A program made the translations under genes and the position numbers. Of a stretch of DNA of 64,000 nt, positions 48,072 through 60,910 are shown in pieces (the stretch's first letter is position 1; every line of letters begins with the position of its first letter). Where the stretch lies: contig JANFOG010000011.1 in NCBI GenBank assembly GCA_024336345.1, forward strand, positions 1-64,000, read 5' to 3'. Source of the stretch: Mariannaea sp. PMI_226 (taxonomy: Eukaryota > Ascomycota > Sordariomycetes > Hypocreales > Nectriaceae). The notes beneath the pieces were generated by a model. It was not told the DNA's origin. It did no database searches and was given only the letters and a program-made list of their open reading frames with translations.

Positions 48072-50498
48072 TTTTGAATAATGATCATTGAGTAATTGAT
48101 CATTTGTGTATTATGTGAGAGCTAGTGGTTCAAGCTCTGTATGATGTAATGCAGCTCGAGTTTTTGCAGTGGACCAATGAACTCTCAATCCGGTTGGAGG
48201 GCCGTCAACTTTTATGGAGTGCATGGTCGGGCAGCCACCCAGAAGTAATATTTATTTGAATCGATAACAAAGAGGGTAACTATTGAAATTAGTATTGACT
48301 TTTGCAGCCCTGCTTTTCAGATTTCAGTCCTGCAATCGACTGAGCAAGAGCACTCTTCTCCAATTCTCGTGGCGCGAACACCGGAAGTGAATTCGCAATG
48401 ATGTCGATTCATAATACTGGGGGTTCGCCATTATGCAGATAAAGCAGGTACATACTACTGTTGCTGAGGGCTGAACTCTGCGTGTGCACCAGACGCAGGA
48501 AAATAAAGTCAAAGAACTCTCGCGGAATGATTGTTTCTCAAAAGTGCAGAGGTTGAGTTGCGTGTGATAGATGTCCAAAAAGGAAATTGTATCAATCCGA
48601 GAAGTCCAGAATTTGACTTGGACTTGGGTGGGTTAGCAGCAGTCGTGGACCTAATACATACCTCAGCATGAATTAGCAGCGAGTGGTTGCTTGTTCATGC
48701 TTGCATTTCAAGCAGAGCGAATGAAGACAAAAACGATATATAATAAATAGAGGCGGTCATATTCATCTGGGTGGATGAGAAGGAAGGCCTTGTTCAAATA
48801 CGATCACCCGTTTAGAAGCTGCTGTGTCAACTTAGTATGGCCTCCATTGTAAATTTCTTCAAGAACTTTGCCCTACTCTGTCAGGTTTCAAATGTTCACT
48901 TTTTCCAACCACGAAATAGCACGCATACGAGGTTTGGATTTAAGTCGCCTTCCTTTCTTTATACGTATGACACCTCGCGGACATGTTTCCCCCATGAGAT
49001 CGGGGTCTCGACACATCTCTCAGGCTGAATGTATTATTATTAAGTGGCCATGCCACGGCCGCAGATCTCCATCAACCTGGTCAGTTTCAACTTCGACGAG
49101 CGAATTCGATTCTTGCTCTTTCGCCGGTCTACAAATAGGTTCGCACTGTACAGTGAGTGGCAGCAGTGCTTCATTAGATTGTACGGTTGGCAATATTATT
49201 TGTGAAAGTTGTCCTTATCCACTGCATGAGAAATCTAACTAATATCAACCTACTCAACTTCTCCCAAAGGCCACCACGACCGCCCAAACACATGTATAAA
49301 TACATACTTCAAGCCGCAAACGTTTTCCTCAAGGGGCTCCTGTAATATGTGAAAGTACAGACAATGAAAGGAATATGCGTATTGTTGGCGTATTGTTGAC
49401 AGGATCAATGTGTGCTAAGATTAGGGCGACAAAAATAACTACCAATAAATGGTATCCATCGAGTCCCTGTCGACGGCGGCAGAGCAATCAACAGGCCTAC
49501 GAGGCATGAAGAAGGCATCAAAAAGCACTGTTCGTGCTCGCATTGTCCAGAGCTTCCTAATTTAGAGCAACAGACCAGAATCTGTAAATAGCAGCTCGAA
49601 TCCTTGCACGCCTTTCCCTTCTTGCTCGTCCCAGACTTCCTATAATGATGACAAAGACAAAATGCCCAAGAAGCAAGGGCTTCGAAAGGGGTGTTGGCTG
49701 GAGGGAGCCAGCGTTGTCACACACACCCCTGGTTCGACTTGGCTAGGCACCCAATCACACATCACATAACTAAGTGGACACATCAAAAACCGACAGTCAT
49801 TCTGTTGCACGCAACAAAAAGCAAAGAGCAAAAAGGAGGAGGAGAGGGGTGTTACTTTTCATCTATTTCCCTACAGAGAAAAAGGAAATGTTCTGGGGGG
49901 TATCTTTCTTCAGCTTGACAAGGTCAATTTATATTGTCTTGGCTTTATGCCTATGACTATGGACCGATATCGTCGCCTTGGGCTGTCCATCTTCCCAGAC
50001 CAAGTGTCTCAAGATTGGCGAATAGCAGGGTTTCCAGAAGCTAGCATGATGAACCGCGGGGTCCCCTTTTCCATACTTTCTAGCCAAGCCGTCTCGATTG
50101 GTGAGAGAAAGAAGAAAAACAAATTGCAAGAAAGAAAAAACGACCTCGAAGTGAGTTACAGCCAGTATGTGACCTTAAAAACCCCCCCCTTCCCCGAAGA
50201 AAATAATCCAATCCTTAACCTTGGAAATAGTATCGTCGCCACCAACAAAAGGAGAAAGGCAAGAAGGCGGGGGCGAAGTTCAAAAAGAGAAAAAAATCCA
50301 GCAAATTTCCAATAAGCTCCAAATCCCAGCAATGTCGTCTATCGCCAGTGATTTATGCAGGATGTCCCGGTCTGTTGTTGTATGGTGCATTCCGCAGTCC
50401 CGTCAAAATGATCCCAAAAACGCCTTCGCCATGTCGTGTAATTACTCTCAAATATTGTTACATATTATTGTGGTCGTCAATGCCGTCGCATGTGCAGC
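48072..50498. other. Intergenic region, no gene seen
   Basis: About 2.4 kb between the RPEL gene and the 92-aa gene, which converge. Only short unrelated ORFs occur. The 3' UTRs of both genes lie at its ends; nothing else is supported. Confidence 0.4.
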
Positions 50499-50843
50499 TC
50501 AACTGTTTTGGCGACTGGTGCGATAGCTGGGGGAGGGTTCGTTGGGGTCAAAGGTGACCTTGTGGTGGTTGAAGATGGTGACATCGCTGGAGACATGGAC
50601 GGAGCTGCAGTAGTCGGCTAAATGTCGTGCTTAATTAGTGGGGGGGTTGGAGACGGCAACATGGGAGATGAAGCAGAACTTACCAGCTTGAGGATCACGG
50701 AACTCATACTCGCCGGGTGACAATGAACGAGGAGTAGAGCGGCTAGAGGATGCGAGATAGGAACTGGCACTGGATTTGCTGTAGTCGCTGGTAATAGACG
50801 AGGCCTTGTTGTGAACCTCGACAGAGTAGGGAGAGCGAGCCAT
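50499..50843 (-). CDS. Small conserved-looking hypothetical protein
   Basis: Exons 50843-50684 and 50617-50499 (66-bp intron, GTAAGT donor, TTTAG acceptor, phase 1) give 92 aa. The first half is Ser-rich and begins MARSPYSVEVHNKASS. The second half reads SPGEYEFRDPQ then, across the junction, AGADYCSSVHVSSDVTIFNH followed by HKVTFDPNEPSPSY. No signal peptide, helix or named domain is visible. Support comes from the strong consensus donor, the in-frame junction, codon-like third positions and the ordinary stop. I do not recognise a family. The start has an acceptable context (AACAATGGCT). A 5' leader intron upstream is possible. It converges with the RPEL gene 2.4 kb away. Confidence 0.6.
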
Positions 50844-53800
50844 TGTTGCTGAGTTGATGTGGGTTTGTTTGGGTATTGTGCAGGCGAGAGTTCGACAAGA
50901 GTCAAGATATGGGATATTCCAAAAAACACTTGGTCACCACACTTGATTGATTTTAGAGGGGCAAATGAAAATCTGACTTTCAAAGAAAAACAAAAGGGCA
51001 CAGAAGCTGATGAGAAGGTAGGGGGGGCTAAATCATGGAATAGATGGGAAACCAGAGATATTTGTACCAGATGCTTCCTCTCAAAGCCATGCCCTGCTCT
51101 CTCCCTTGAGACGGGCTTCCCTCCCAAGTTCAGAGATACGTACATTGGACTGACTGGGGCTTTCGCATTTCAAAGCCCTCTTCCATTTCTAGCCTGGACA
51201 TCCTTGCCAGGCAGGAAGGCAACTAGGCTCACTCACAAGCCCTGACTGAGATGGGGACTCGTGAGCGAGAATGCTGGACGGAAGAGAGACGACTACAGTG
51301 TAGATGCTTGGAGCAGGGGCCGCCCAGAGGCCCGGTTTTTGGTGGGTTCCACACGGGAGACCCCGGTCTGTCTTCGACAACGGGGTCGGCGGAGCGCCGG
51401 CTGGGGAGGCACTGCAACGAAAAGTTTAGAAGCATTGGGCACCAGGCAGAGGAAGTGTCAAAAATGGCATGAAACAGGGGAAATTTCCTGGCTGTATTGG
51501 TGGTTCCGCGTGGTCCAGCCTAGCATTTCAACTCTGCCATTCAGAGGGTTACGAAAGCTTCGGGTTTGGGTGAAAAGAGGAAGGGGGGGGGGGGGGGGGG
51601 GGGGGTGTTTTATTTGGTGGCGAATATAACACTGAGGAGATATGGGGGCAGTGCGAGCATAAGGCGAAAACAGATTCGCACATCTCAAATCTAAGATACG
51701 TAACTAAATCGTACCTGGCAGTAGTAACAGATGCTCGCCTCACCCTTTGGGCCAAGCAGGGCGGACTTGAAAATCGAGAGAAAAAGAATCTCGGAGATAA
51801 CAAAGCCCTTGTACTGCGTATGTGCTAGGCTTGTGTGCCAAGGTTTGCGATATGTAAGTGTCCAGTAGTATTGCTTCGTATGTGTGTGATCCAAATGTAC
51901 ACGCTATCTACCCACACTAGGAACATCACTTCATGGTGGCCGTTATGAACCCCCCCCCGAAAAAAAAAAAGAAAAAAAAAGATAGAAAGTCATATCCATG
52001 AAGGAAACAAGAGAGGCAACCGTGACTAAGAATATGGTGGCTGCCTGTTTTTCCAGGGCCGAATCGAGTCAGACTGTCTCGGCCCCCAAGGCGCAAGCTC
52101 TAAGATGTCCTAATCTATCAACTCATGCTCTTCACGCGTGCCAAGTTTGTCCCATTTCCAGCCTCCATTTACCATGCACGTGAGCAAACACAATCAACTA
52201 ACCGTAAGCTTGCTGTGACTGCATCAGAGGATGCCACAGGAGACAGGCACCAACTCACAAGCCAGCCGGGTAGGAGCCTGCCTGCCCTCTGCGGCATGTA
52301 TGTATCTCGAGCCATTGCATGTGGACCCTGCACTGGTTTACCAGCTCATCGGGACTCTGATTTGATCTCCTGGGAGGGTCCTGGGCTGTGAGCCCGGGAA
52401 CAAGCCATGCAGGCACACCCTGCAACAGACCTCTGGCTGCAGCCCAATCACACCAGTCAAACTTCGAGATCATTTTACTTTGCCCTTCCTTTGATTTCTT
52501 TTTTCAACTCCCTGTCTCGTACACCCCCTTCCCCCTTCCCCCTTCATCACTCTGAAAGTTCTCGACTGCGACGAGCATCGCCCCCGTTCCTGGAGTTTGA
52601 CTCATATTTATCGGTGCCCAAAGCTGTTTTGACTTGAAATGGATGGGCGGGCGCCCAAGGCAGTCATCACCACGTTCAAGAAACCCAACGAGGAAAGAGA
52701 CCGAAAAAAAAAAAAGAAGAAAAATAATAAAAATAATAATAAAAGCGAAGGGGGGAGGGGAGGACATCTTGCACCTAGAAATTGTGCTTTGTCGTTATTC
52801 AAGCATCAATAAATCAGGCTTCAGATGAGCATACTATGGTACGTGCCTGACTTCACCCAGGCCGACAAAGTCTCCTGTGGTTGGGGGATTCTAGTTTTAC
52901 GGCCTGCAGAGGATCCAAGACACAAGATGAAAGCGCATGTTTGGCAGATGTCCTCAGAGACATTGGTTGCATGGCCCTGCAGGAACTCCAAACTACCGTG
53001 ATTATGGTGGGCAAGACTCCTCTGCGATTTGCCCGCCACGGAATTGTCGCACTTTTAGGGAGTCAGCATCATGGACGTGCGTCTGACCCGTTGTGCATCC
53101 ATCACCTACACACCACCCTATTACGTCGCCAATCCGGCTGCTACACCCAGGGCGGGCGAAAATTGAGTGTCACACACCTAGGAGGGATGGACAACGGCAA
53201 AATTTACACGGTTAAAGACGTAATGTTTAGATATTTTGATCGACTTGATCCCAGTTTCGCGTAGTGACATATATCATATGGCCTGGCTATGCCGGGCCAA
53301 CCCGGATACGGCCCGAAAATAGGGCGGCCTTCCAGTTTGCGATCTGCATATAATTAGAAACATGAACGTTTCAACCAGCGTACTACGTACACAACACGGG
53401 CAGTTGAACTGGTCAAGATATGATCATGAGTCATGTGTCAAAAACAAAAACAAAAAGAAGTAAACCAGGGAATCGCTCTTGTCCTGTTGTTTCAACGCCG
53501 CCCTGAAATTTAGCAATACATGATACCGATTTCCCAACTAGGCAATGTGAAGAACTGCGTTGTCCGCTTCATTTTTCTGCCTTGAAGCGAGTAACAGCCA
53601 GCGTGACCCGAACCCTGGGTTTGAATGGTCTGACGCTGGAAGTTACTCGGCGACAAGCAATTGCGCTGTTGATCTTCGACCTGATCTGGCATCATGTTTC
53701 GCCCTGTTTAATAGACGTTAGGGAGCTTTATCGAATGGGGGAGATGACTAACACACACATATCAGGTAAGCAAAGCAAAGCAGCTGGCTAGCCACTTCAG

Positions 53801-54154
53801 GTCCCTATGAGAGATGGATGGAAATGGAGGCACGGTGCCGCATTGGCCAATAGCAAATGATGGTCCCCTGGCATACCCTTTGCCCCCGCTGTGACGCCAG
53901 CGTCAGGGCAGCGCACGGGTCAGCTGCAGTGCTTAAGAGCTCGCTGGATGGGGACACGTCGCCTAAGGACAGCGGCAGCTATCCATCCATGCTCCCCCAC
54001 GACCCCAAGAGCTCCTCCTGCATCACCTGCTTCCTTGAGCAAACCAAACAACTTGACGTTACTTGGCCCGTTGCTCAACGTCATCCGTCATCAGACACAC
54101 TCCTTCCGTCCCTTGCCGCTTCGGATCACTCTCTACCCGCCCCAACCCGCCACA
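50844..54154. other. Long intergenic region between the 92-aa gene and FKBP gene
   Basis: About 3.3 kb without a supported gene. It contains a 23-base G run (51583-51605), A-rich runs near 51960 and 52707, and pyrimidine-rich tracts. A 127-codon ORF at 52881-53264 shows no domain or splice support. The last few hundred bases, including TTGGCCAATAGC (a CCAAT box, about 53844), are the FKBP promoter. Confidence 0.45.
51583..51605. repeat. Poly(G) run, 23 bases
   Basis: An uninterrupted run of 23 G on the plus strand. It could form a G-quadruplex, and its true length may be uncertain because such runs are hard to sequence. Confidence 0.9.
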
Positions 54155-54944
54155 ATGAAGGTCGCTCTTCTCGCCTCCATCCTCGCCTCCGCCGCCATCG
54201 GCTTCGTCACTGCCGAGGAGGAGCTCAAGATCGATGTGACTACGCGTGTGAACTGCGAACGCAAGACCCAGAAGGGTGACAAGGTTGCCATGCATTACCG
54301 CGGTACTCTCGCCGACACCGGCAAGCAATTTGACGCCAGTACGTTGGCTCCCACAATAACACATTAGATGAGATCCCATGAGTGTGAGGCAAAAAAAGTA
54401 GGAGATGCTGACCGCCTGGCCACACAGGTTATGACCGTGGTCAACCCCTGACCTTCAAGGTCGGTGCTGGACAAGTCATTAAGGGGTAAGTGAGCAGCAT
54501 CATGAGGATACACGGAAACTTTGTCATGCTAATTTCAATTGTTAAGATGGGACCAGGGCCTTCTAGACATGTGTATCGGTGAGAAGAGAACGTTGACTAT
54601 TCCTCCGTCTCTCGGCTACGGCCAGCGAGGAATTGGACCTATCCCTGGTGGCGCTACTTTGAGTATGTCGTTTCCCTTTATGTCATGGCTATTTGAAGGA
54701 GTGTATTAACTTCCGGTTGATAGTTTTTGAGACCGAGCTCGTTAGTATCGACGGTGTCCCAAAACCCGACCCGATCGACTACGTCAAGGAGACTGAATCC
54801 GAATCCAAGCCTGCTGAAGAGGCTGCCGAGGGCTCCTCCGAGGGCGTCGCCGAGAAGGTAGGCAGTGCCGTATCCGAGGCCGCTGAGGCCGCCAAGACCA
54901 TTCTTGCCGATACTGACGACGGCGATGCTCACCAGGAGCTATAA
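54155..54944 (+). CDS. FKBP-type peptidyl-prolyl isomerase, ER lumen (FKBP2-like)
   Basis: Four exons (54155-54338, 54428-54485, 54547-54662, 54724-54944; introns 89, 61, 61 bp) encode 192 aa. A signal peptide spans residues 1-20 ([20 protein letters not shown]). The FKBP fold follows: [20 protein letters not shown], then after splicing [40 protein letters not shown], and [20 protein letters not shown]. The pocket residues of active FKBPs (Tyr, Phe, Trp of GWDQG, Tyr of GYG) are present, so prolyl isomerase activity and FK506 binding are expected. Unlike the ~135-aa yeast Fpr2, it has a ~55-residue acidic, Ala/Glu-rich C-terminal extension ending HQEL. This resembles the HDEL/KDEL ER-retrieval signal. 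The role inferred is protein folding in the ER. Confidence 0.94.
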
Positions 54945-57900
54945 ATGGTTTTACCTTGACCACGAATCCGGCATCTAGGATTCAGGGCATAACGAGATGA
55001 TGTTTATGGCACTTGAATATATATGTATCTTACGTGGCGGACTGTATGAACTCTCAAGTCGGGGTCCTCTCCTCACGACCCCCTTACTATGGCACTGCCA
55101 TGTATTTGTTATGGAACTGTTGTTAGATACTTGGGACGTTGTAACTGAAATACCATGTCAACTGAGCCCGGTCAACATGACCGACATAATACGAGAAAGA
55201 GACGATAAACTATCGATGCTGGTGCTGTGCGCGCCTTTCTCCCTGACAACATTTTTCCCCACCTGGTATGGGGTGAACCGCTCTTGTCCCGAGTTGTAAA
55301 ACAAACCACTACCATTTTGGTTATATGTCATTTTTCGGGAGTGTATGAAAGCCTAGGATGATTTTGCTAGCCCCAGCTTGACGGTTACCTTCCAGAGACT
55401 CTTGAGCTTACTGTAATGGTATAAACATGTTCGAACACAATGATGAAAGGAGAATACTGGTCTAGTGGTTTGGGGCTCACAAGGAAGTAGGGTGCCTGTA
55501 AGCACTGAGGACTATCTCTTACACCTGTATACGAAATGCTGTCCGGTGCAACTATGCCTGATCCGAAAAAGAAAATGTTCCACAAATCCGTCCCTCGACA
55601 AAGGAATTCCACCGCTGTAAGTTTGTGGGGTCGAGACTAAGATTGAGAGAGACAGCAGAGTCGCGCCTCTGATATATAGATCAGCACCAATAGATGGTTA
55701 GAATTCAGCTTCTTCGTATCCCAATTGGGAGTGAGAATGGGCTCGTGCGGATTCAAGATATCGCCAAGGCGTCAGACATCCATCTAATAACGTACGAAAT
55801 CAACAGAGTACCCTGTTCATAGTTGTCCTGATTTTTCTTTGTCATACCTTGTTAGTCCTTTTCTTGTGCCAGATATCAGCATTGCAGGACTCTCATTTCT
55901 CAATATCTATTACATGACTACCAAAGCCACGGGATACCAGGGTAGGTAAGTGAAAACACTCAATGCTTTACCAGTAAGCTTAAGAAAAAACCCTTCATTA
56001 CCAAGTGCTTCACAAAGTTCCAGCTCTGATAAGCTAGAGGAGAGAAGATTTCCTCATTTCTTTATGGCTTGAGTCGCGTTTATTGTTACAACAGCCACAT
56101 TCACAGGCCCCTGCTGGGTGAGCTCATGATCTAACAACCTGAAGGGAAAGAACAGAAAAGTTCGACGTTTCGCCCTGAAATTCATCAATAACCTAGCTTG
56201 GGAAAGATTCTAGGCCTACGAAAGCTTACGGATTTGATTATGTGATTATATTTACTGGTTGGCTTTGATGCGACTGGAAGCCCCTGACTTAAGTTGAAGA
56301 GGTATGAAGGCCAAGAAACACAAGAAGAAAGCTCTCAACTCGGGCTCTCTCTTCCATATTCTTTGATTAGAGTATAAACTTGTCACTTCTTTTTTTTTCG
56401 TTTTTTTTATTGTTCAACTGGACACTCGGACGCAGCACAGAAACGCGAGGCCTAACACTATTTGTGATCGTACTATCGGAGTGAATAGAATAACAATTCA
56501 CAGGTACGTAAAAGAGACGAAAATGACACCACTCATCCTCTCATTTCTCATCGCTTCGAAACTCGCAAAACTAGGCTCCCTCCGGGGAGGGGGGAGTTTG
56601 CCTTCGCCTAAGTAAATCCACGTGTGATCCCTTGCCTACTTGAGTATTAAATCACGGAGAAAATGAGAAACGACCGCGAAGTAATCATACGAGAATAAAT
56701 AGTACACACAGTATAGGGCCTGGAGAGATCAGGTCCCGCGCGCTTTGGATACTTTGAGAACCTTGAAGCCCAAGAAACATCTGGGGTGGCATTGCCTGGC
56801 ACGTCATGATGTCGTCGATGCCACTGATTCATCGAGGAATAACTACCACGTACACGGGTAACATGACAGTATACTCTGTATGCTTGTCAGACCCGACAGT
56901 CGACGTGGACGTGGCTATGCGGGCTCTGCGGGACGGGAGTCAACAAGTCGACTAATGGGAGGGCGCCAGCCGGGGGCCAAGCAAGGATTGGGAGAGGATG
57001 AGCAGCGATGGTGCGTGGATCGCGCCGCTCCGCTCCGCTGTGAGCACGCGGGCTCGGAACGGAAGTACCTTGCGGCCCAGTAAAAAGGGGGCCATTAAGG
57101 CTCTAACCCAACGTCTGGTACACGATCACTGACTATCGACGCGTGCTAATTATCTTTCTAGTTAAACTTAGGAACAATCTAACAGGTCCAAGTGTTCTCT
57201 CTGCTGGCTTGGTTTGGATCGTGTTAGATTCTGTTCTCCTGTGTTTCATCCCTGTTCAGCCGCCAGCGCAAGGCAATGAATCTATAATGCTTGGAGTGGG
57301 AAAACAGCTAGATCTGCACCTTGATTAAAGTAACAATCTGTAGTGTACATATTGTTTCTAGTTCAGGTACCTTGGATCGGTCAGCAGGTAAGCGTAGGTA
57401 CAGGTACTGTACGTACCTGAGTCGTTATGTAGCTTGATTCATCATCATCCGCGTCCCTGCTTCTTCTCCTCCGGAGATCCTTTCATTCTGGTCCATCCCA
57501 CGATCAAGCTACTATCTCGACTGACCTGGAGATATTCGCTAGTGGGAAACTGGGCCATTTCAGATTTTGATCCTTGAACCTGGTACAAAAATCCTATTGA
57601 CGGTTTTCTCGGCCGGCAAGTCCATTGACACTGGGGAATGGATGCGGTGAACAACAATGTACGGGCTAAGCACTATACAGGATTTATGCGAGCTTGAGGA
57701 AACGTAGTTCTGCACTGGCTTTATTATTACTCCGATAGACCCTGTCTCCCCCCCCCCCCCCCCACCCCCCCGGGGAGGGACCAGGGTCTCTCATCCTCCC
57801 TACGCCCACCACGTACCTGTTTTTATTTGGTCTTGGCTTGTGCTAAGGTTATTTTGCCAAATTTGACCCCTTCTTTCGGTCCTCACTCTTTTATACCATT

Positions 57901-58243
57901 GTCCTTCATCTCACCAGATCGATTTTCCATGTGAATAGGCGTTTTCATTCTCCTTAACAGATGAACAGAAAACCCATGTTCTGAAGACCAGTGCTTGGTC
58001 ACCACACTCGTTGTTCGCCTGTAAAGATTTCCTCCTATCTGGCCTGGATTCATGCGTCGGCATTTCTCTTCCCCATCTTCATAACCATCAGTCTCCCCTT
58101 CTGCCCCTTCTGTCATGGTTATCTGTGATAAGTCATTTTCTCTCCCTTCACTCTCTTACCCTTTACGCCCATTGTCTTAATCTCACTCCTATCTCTTCTA
58201 ACCTGCAAGCACCTCGGGTGGCACCTTGCCCACCTAGCCTAAC
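54945..58243. other. Long intergenic region, includes TRK promoter and leader
   Basis: About 3.3 kb with no supported gene. It contains a TACCTGAGTC/GTACAGGTAC palindrome-rich segment near 57380-57420 and a C-rich homopolymer at 57748-57771. The pyrimidine-rich stretch from 58020 to 58243 is probably the 5' leader of the potassium transporter gene. Confidence 0.45.
57748..57771. repeat. Poly(C) run (16 C, A, 7 C)
   Basis: A near-homopolymer C tract about 470 bp upstream of the TRK start codon, followed by CGGGGAGGG. It may act as a regulatory or structure-forming element. Homopolymer length may be inexact. Confidence 0.9.
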
Positions 58244-60590
58244 ATGTTCGACTCTGTCAAAGGTCACTGGAACGACCTCCTCAAGGACCATGAACGCTTG
58301 CAATCCGCCACGGGTGTGGTTCGCCATTGGTTACCCCCGGTGAATTTCATCACTATTCACTATGCCTACTTTATTCTGCTCGACCTCATCTTATCCCTCA
58401 TCCTCTGGGGCTCTAATGTCCCCCACAACAAAATCGGATTTGCCGATTGTCTATTCCTCATCACCTCCGGCGTCACCGGTACCGGCCTCAATACGGTCGA
58501 CCTCAGCAGATTGACCACATGGCAGCAGGTCCTAGTCTGGCTGAGCTTTATCCTTGGCAGTTCTATCTGGGTCTCATTCTTCACCATTCTGGCTCGGAAG
58601 CATGCTTTTGAGAAGCGGTTCAAGGACATTGTTCAAGCTGAACGAGACAGCCGAAGACGACGTGCCGAACTTAAGCAGGGGCAACGTCCGGGTCTTGGTA
58701 GATTTATGCCATTTGATAAATTCAAAGCATCGTCAACATCGCCCCGATCTGCTGTCATGAATTCAGTAACTAGTCTACCGCACACAGGAGAGAAGGGCAA
58801 AGGTACCAACATTACGGACAATACTGAGCTTTCCGCCATCTTCCCCCTTCGGCAAACAGTCTCAGCCCCAGAAGGGCCTGAATCCGATACGGACGGAAAT
58901 TCTAGCAGGACTACAACTATCGCAGCGGTCGAATCGGAGATCGCTCCCATTCCTAGCCACGTTAGATTCGCCGACTCCCAGAGCCCCCGAGACCGTCCAA
59001 GCGGAGCGTACAGCCATCCACAGGGAGGAAACCAAGGCATTTCTGATGAGACAAGACGTCCTTCAACAGGAGCCTCCACCAAATCGGATGAGTCAGAGGA
59101 CTTCTTGATGCACTGGAAGAAGTTTCTAGGTAGTCACAATGTCACCAAACGAGGGCAGATTTACAACTTGACCTCGGACGAACGCGAAGCGTTGGGTGGT
59201 GTCGAGTATAGAGCCTTGAAAGTCCTCGCTGTTGTGGTGCCCTTGTACGGTCTCCTGTGGCAGTGTCTAAGCGGCGTCGCTCTGGGTGCTTGGATTGCAG
59301 TCAACAAGCCTGGGGCTGCCAGGGAGTACGGTGCGAATCCATGGTGGGCTGGTATCTTCCTGTCGGGCTCTGCCTTCAACAATGCAGGCATGTCTGTTAT
59401 CGACCCAGGCATGAGTGTCTTCCAGAGCTCCTACTTCGTCCTTATCGTTGTGGGCGCCCTCATTGTTGCAGGGAATACAGGCTATCCTATCCTTTTGCGA
59501 TCCATCCTCTCGTTGATGCTGAAGATACTCAATCTTACGAAGTCGTCCGAGTATGGGCCGTGGCGAGAGACAATCGAATTTATCCTCAAGTATCCGCGAC
59601 GTGTTTATACAACTCTGTTTCCTTCGCATGCAACTTGGTGGCTTCTTCTTGTTCTCCTTGTGATTAACACAACTGATTGGGTTGCATTTGAGATCTTGAA
59701 CATTAAAAACCCTTCCATCAATGCCTTGCCAATTGGGGACCGCATCTTTGCCGGCTGGTTCCAAGCCATTGGTAGGTTCCTCTCCCTGACCATATTTATC
59801 GATCTTGTGATGCTGATTTTTTTTCCATGTAGCTATCCGTGCTGCTGGCTTTGCCGTTGTTTCCATTTCTTCCCTTTACCCGGCTGTCCAGCTCCTATAC
59901 ATGGTCATGATGTACATTTCCGTCTACCCTGTGACTATTACAATGCGTCATTCCAATGTCTATGAGGAACGATCGCTCGGCATATATGATGACGATGACC
60001 ATGCCGATACGGAGCAATTGGCCGAAAATGGGTTGGGTACGTCTAACGAGAGTGACCCAACAAGCAGACGTCTTCGACGTAGGGCAACTGCAGCAGCCAC
60101 TGCGGCAGTGAGCAAGGGCATTAAGAGTCCCAAGTCCTTTGTCAGCGGCGTTGGTGCGGCTGCCAAGGGCCCAGACCAAACCTCGCGCGTATCCTTCATT
60201 AACCAGCAGGTTCGAGGGCAGCTAGCTCACGACATGTGGTGGCTCGTCGTGCCTCTCCTCATCATCATGATTATCGAGACGGGGCACTTTCTCGATCAAC
60301 CTCTGGCTTTCAGCCTGTTCAACATCCTGTTCGAGGTAGTTTCTGGCTATGCTACTGTCGGTCTCTCAGTCGGCTTCCCCAACGCCAATTACAGTTTCTG
60401 CGGCGCTTGGCATACAGGGAGCAAGATCATCTTGTGTATTGTCATGATACGGGGGCGGCACCGCGGTCTACCCGTTGCTCTAGACAAGGCTGTGCGTCTG
60501 CCCGGGGAGCATCTTGCAAAGGAGGAGCAGGAGGATATGAAGATCAGGCGGACCAGGACCATGGATCGATTACATGATCGCGAGGATTGA
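58244..60590 (+). CDS. TRK-family potassium transporter
   Basis: Exons 58244-59771 and 59833-60590 (61-bp intron) give 761 aa. The protein has the four M1-P-M2 repeats of the Trk/Ktr/HKT superfamily, and the pore-loop glycines are seen in all four: TSGVTGTGLNT (about 74-84), SAFNNAGMSVIDPGMS, AIRAAGFAVVS (rebuilt across the intron) and SGYATVGLSVGFPNANYSF. A hydrophilic linker between the first two repeats (about 125-290) is rich in Ser, Arg and Glu and shorter than in yeast Trk1 (1235 aa). A second loop carries DDDDHADTEQ and basic stretches. The tail keeps MIRGRHRGLPVALDKAV. It is a plasma-membrane K+ uptake system driven by membrane potential. Phosphorylation of the linker is plausible but inferred. 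It converges with DNA polymerase kappa 320 bp away. Confidence 0.95.
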
Positions 60591-60910
60591 GATGTTGCCC
60601 ATGGAGATGTTGCCCAACGACAACACTCCACGACAGCATTCAGTGGCGTAAGGCATTTTCTAAAAACAAAAGTTCGTTTTGGGGATTTATGGCAAGCAAG
60701 GTGTTTTTGGATTTGAGGAAATGTCATAGACTTGCATTTATGGACACACGGACAGCCTCAGGACTCATTTTTGCAAGGGTTATTTATATATGTTTTGTTC
60801 AATACCTCAAATTGTCATTGAAAGACTTTTGAGTCATGGTCTCATCAGTGTCATAGATCAACATCAATTCTATTCTAGATATACATGCCGTGTTTACTCC
60901 CTTCGTGAGG
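60591..60910. terminator. Convergent 3' region between TRK and polymerase kappa genes
   Basis: A 320-bp spacer between two stop codons that must contain both 3' ends. TTATTTATATATG at about 60780-60792 is a plausible AT-rich polyadenylation element. No gene is present. Confidence 0.5.

Noticed and set aside
52881..53264. 127-codon plus-strand ORF
   Set aside because: No domain, signal or splice support; flanks are noncoding in character.
58011..58343. 110-codon ORF overlapping the TRK start
   Set aside because: Out of frame with TRK and composed of the pyrimidine-rich leader; likely chance.
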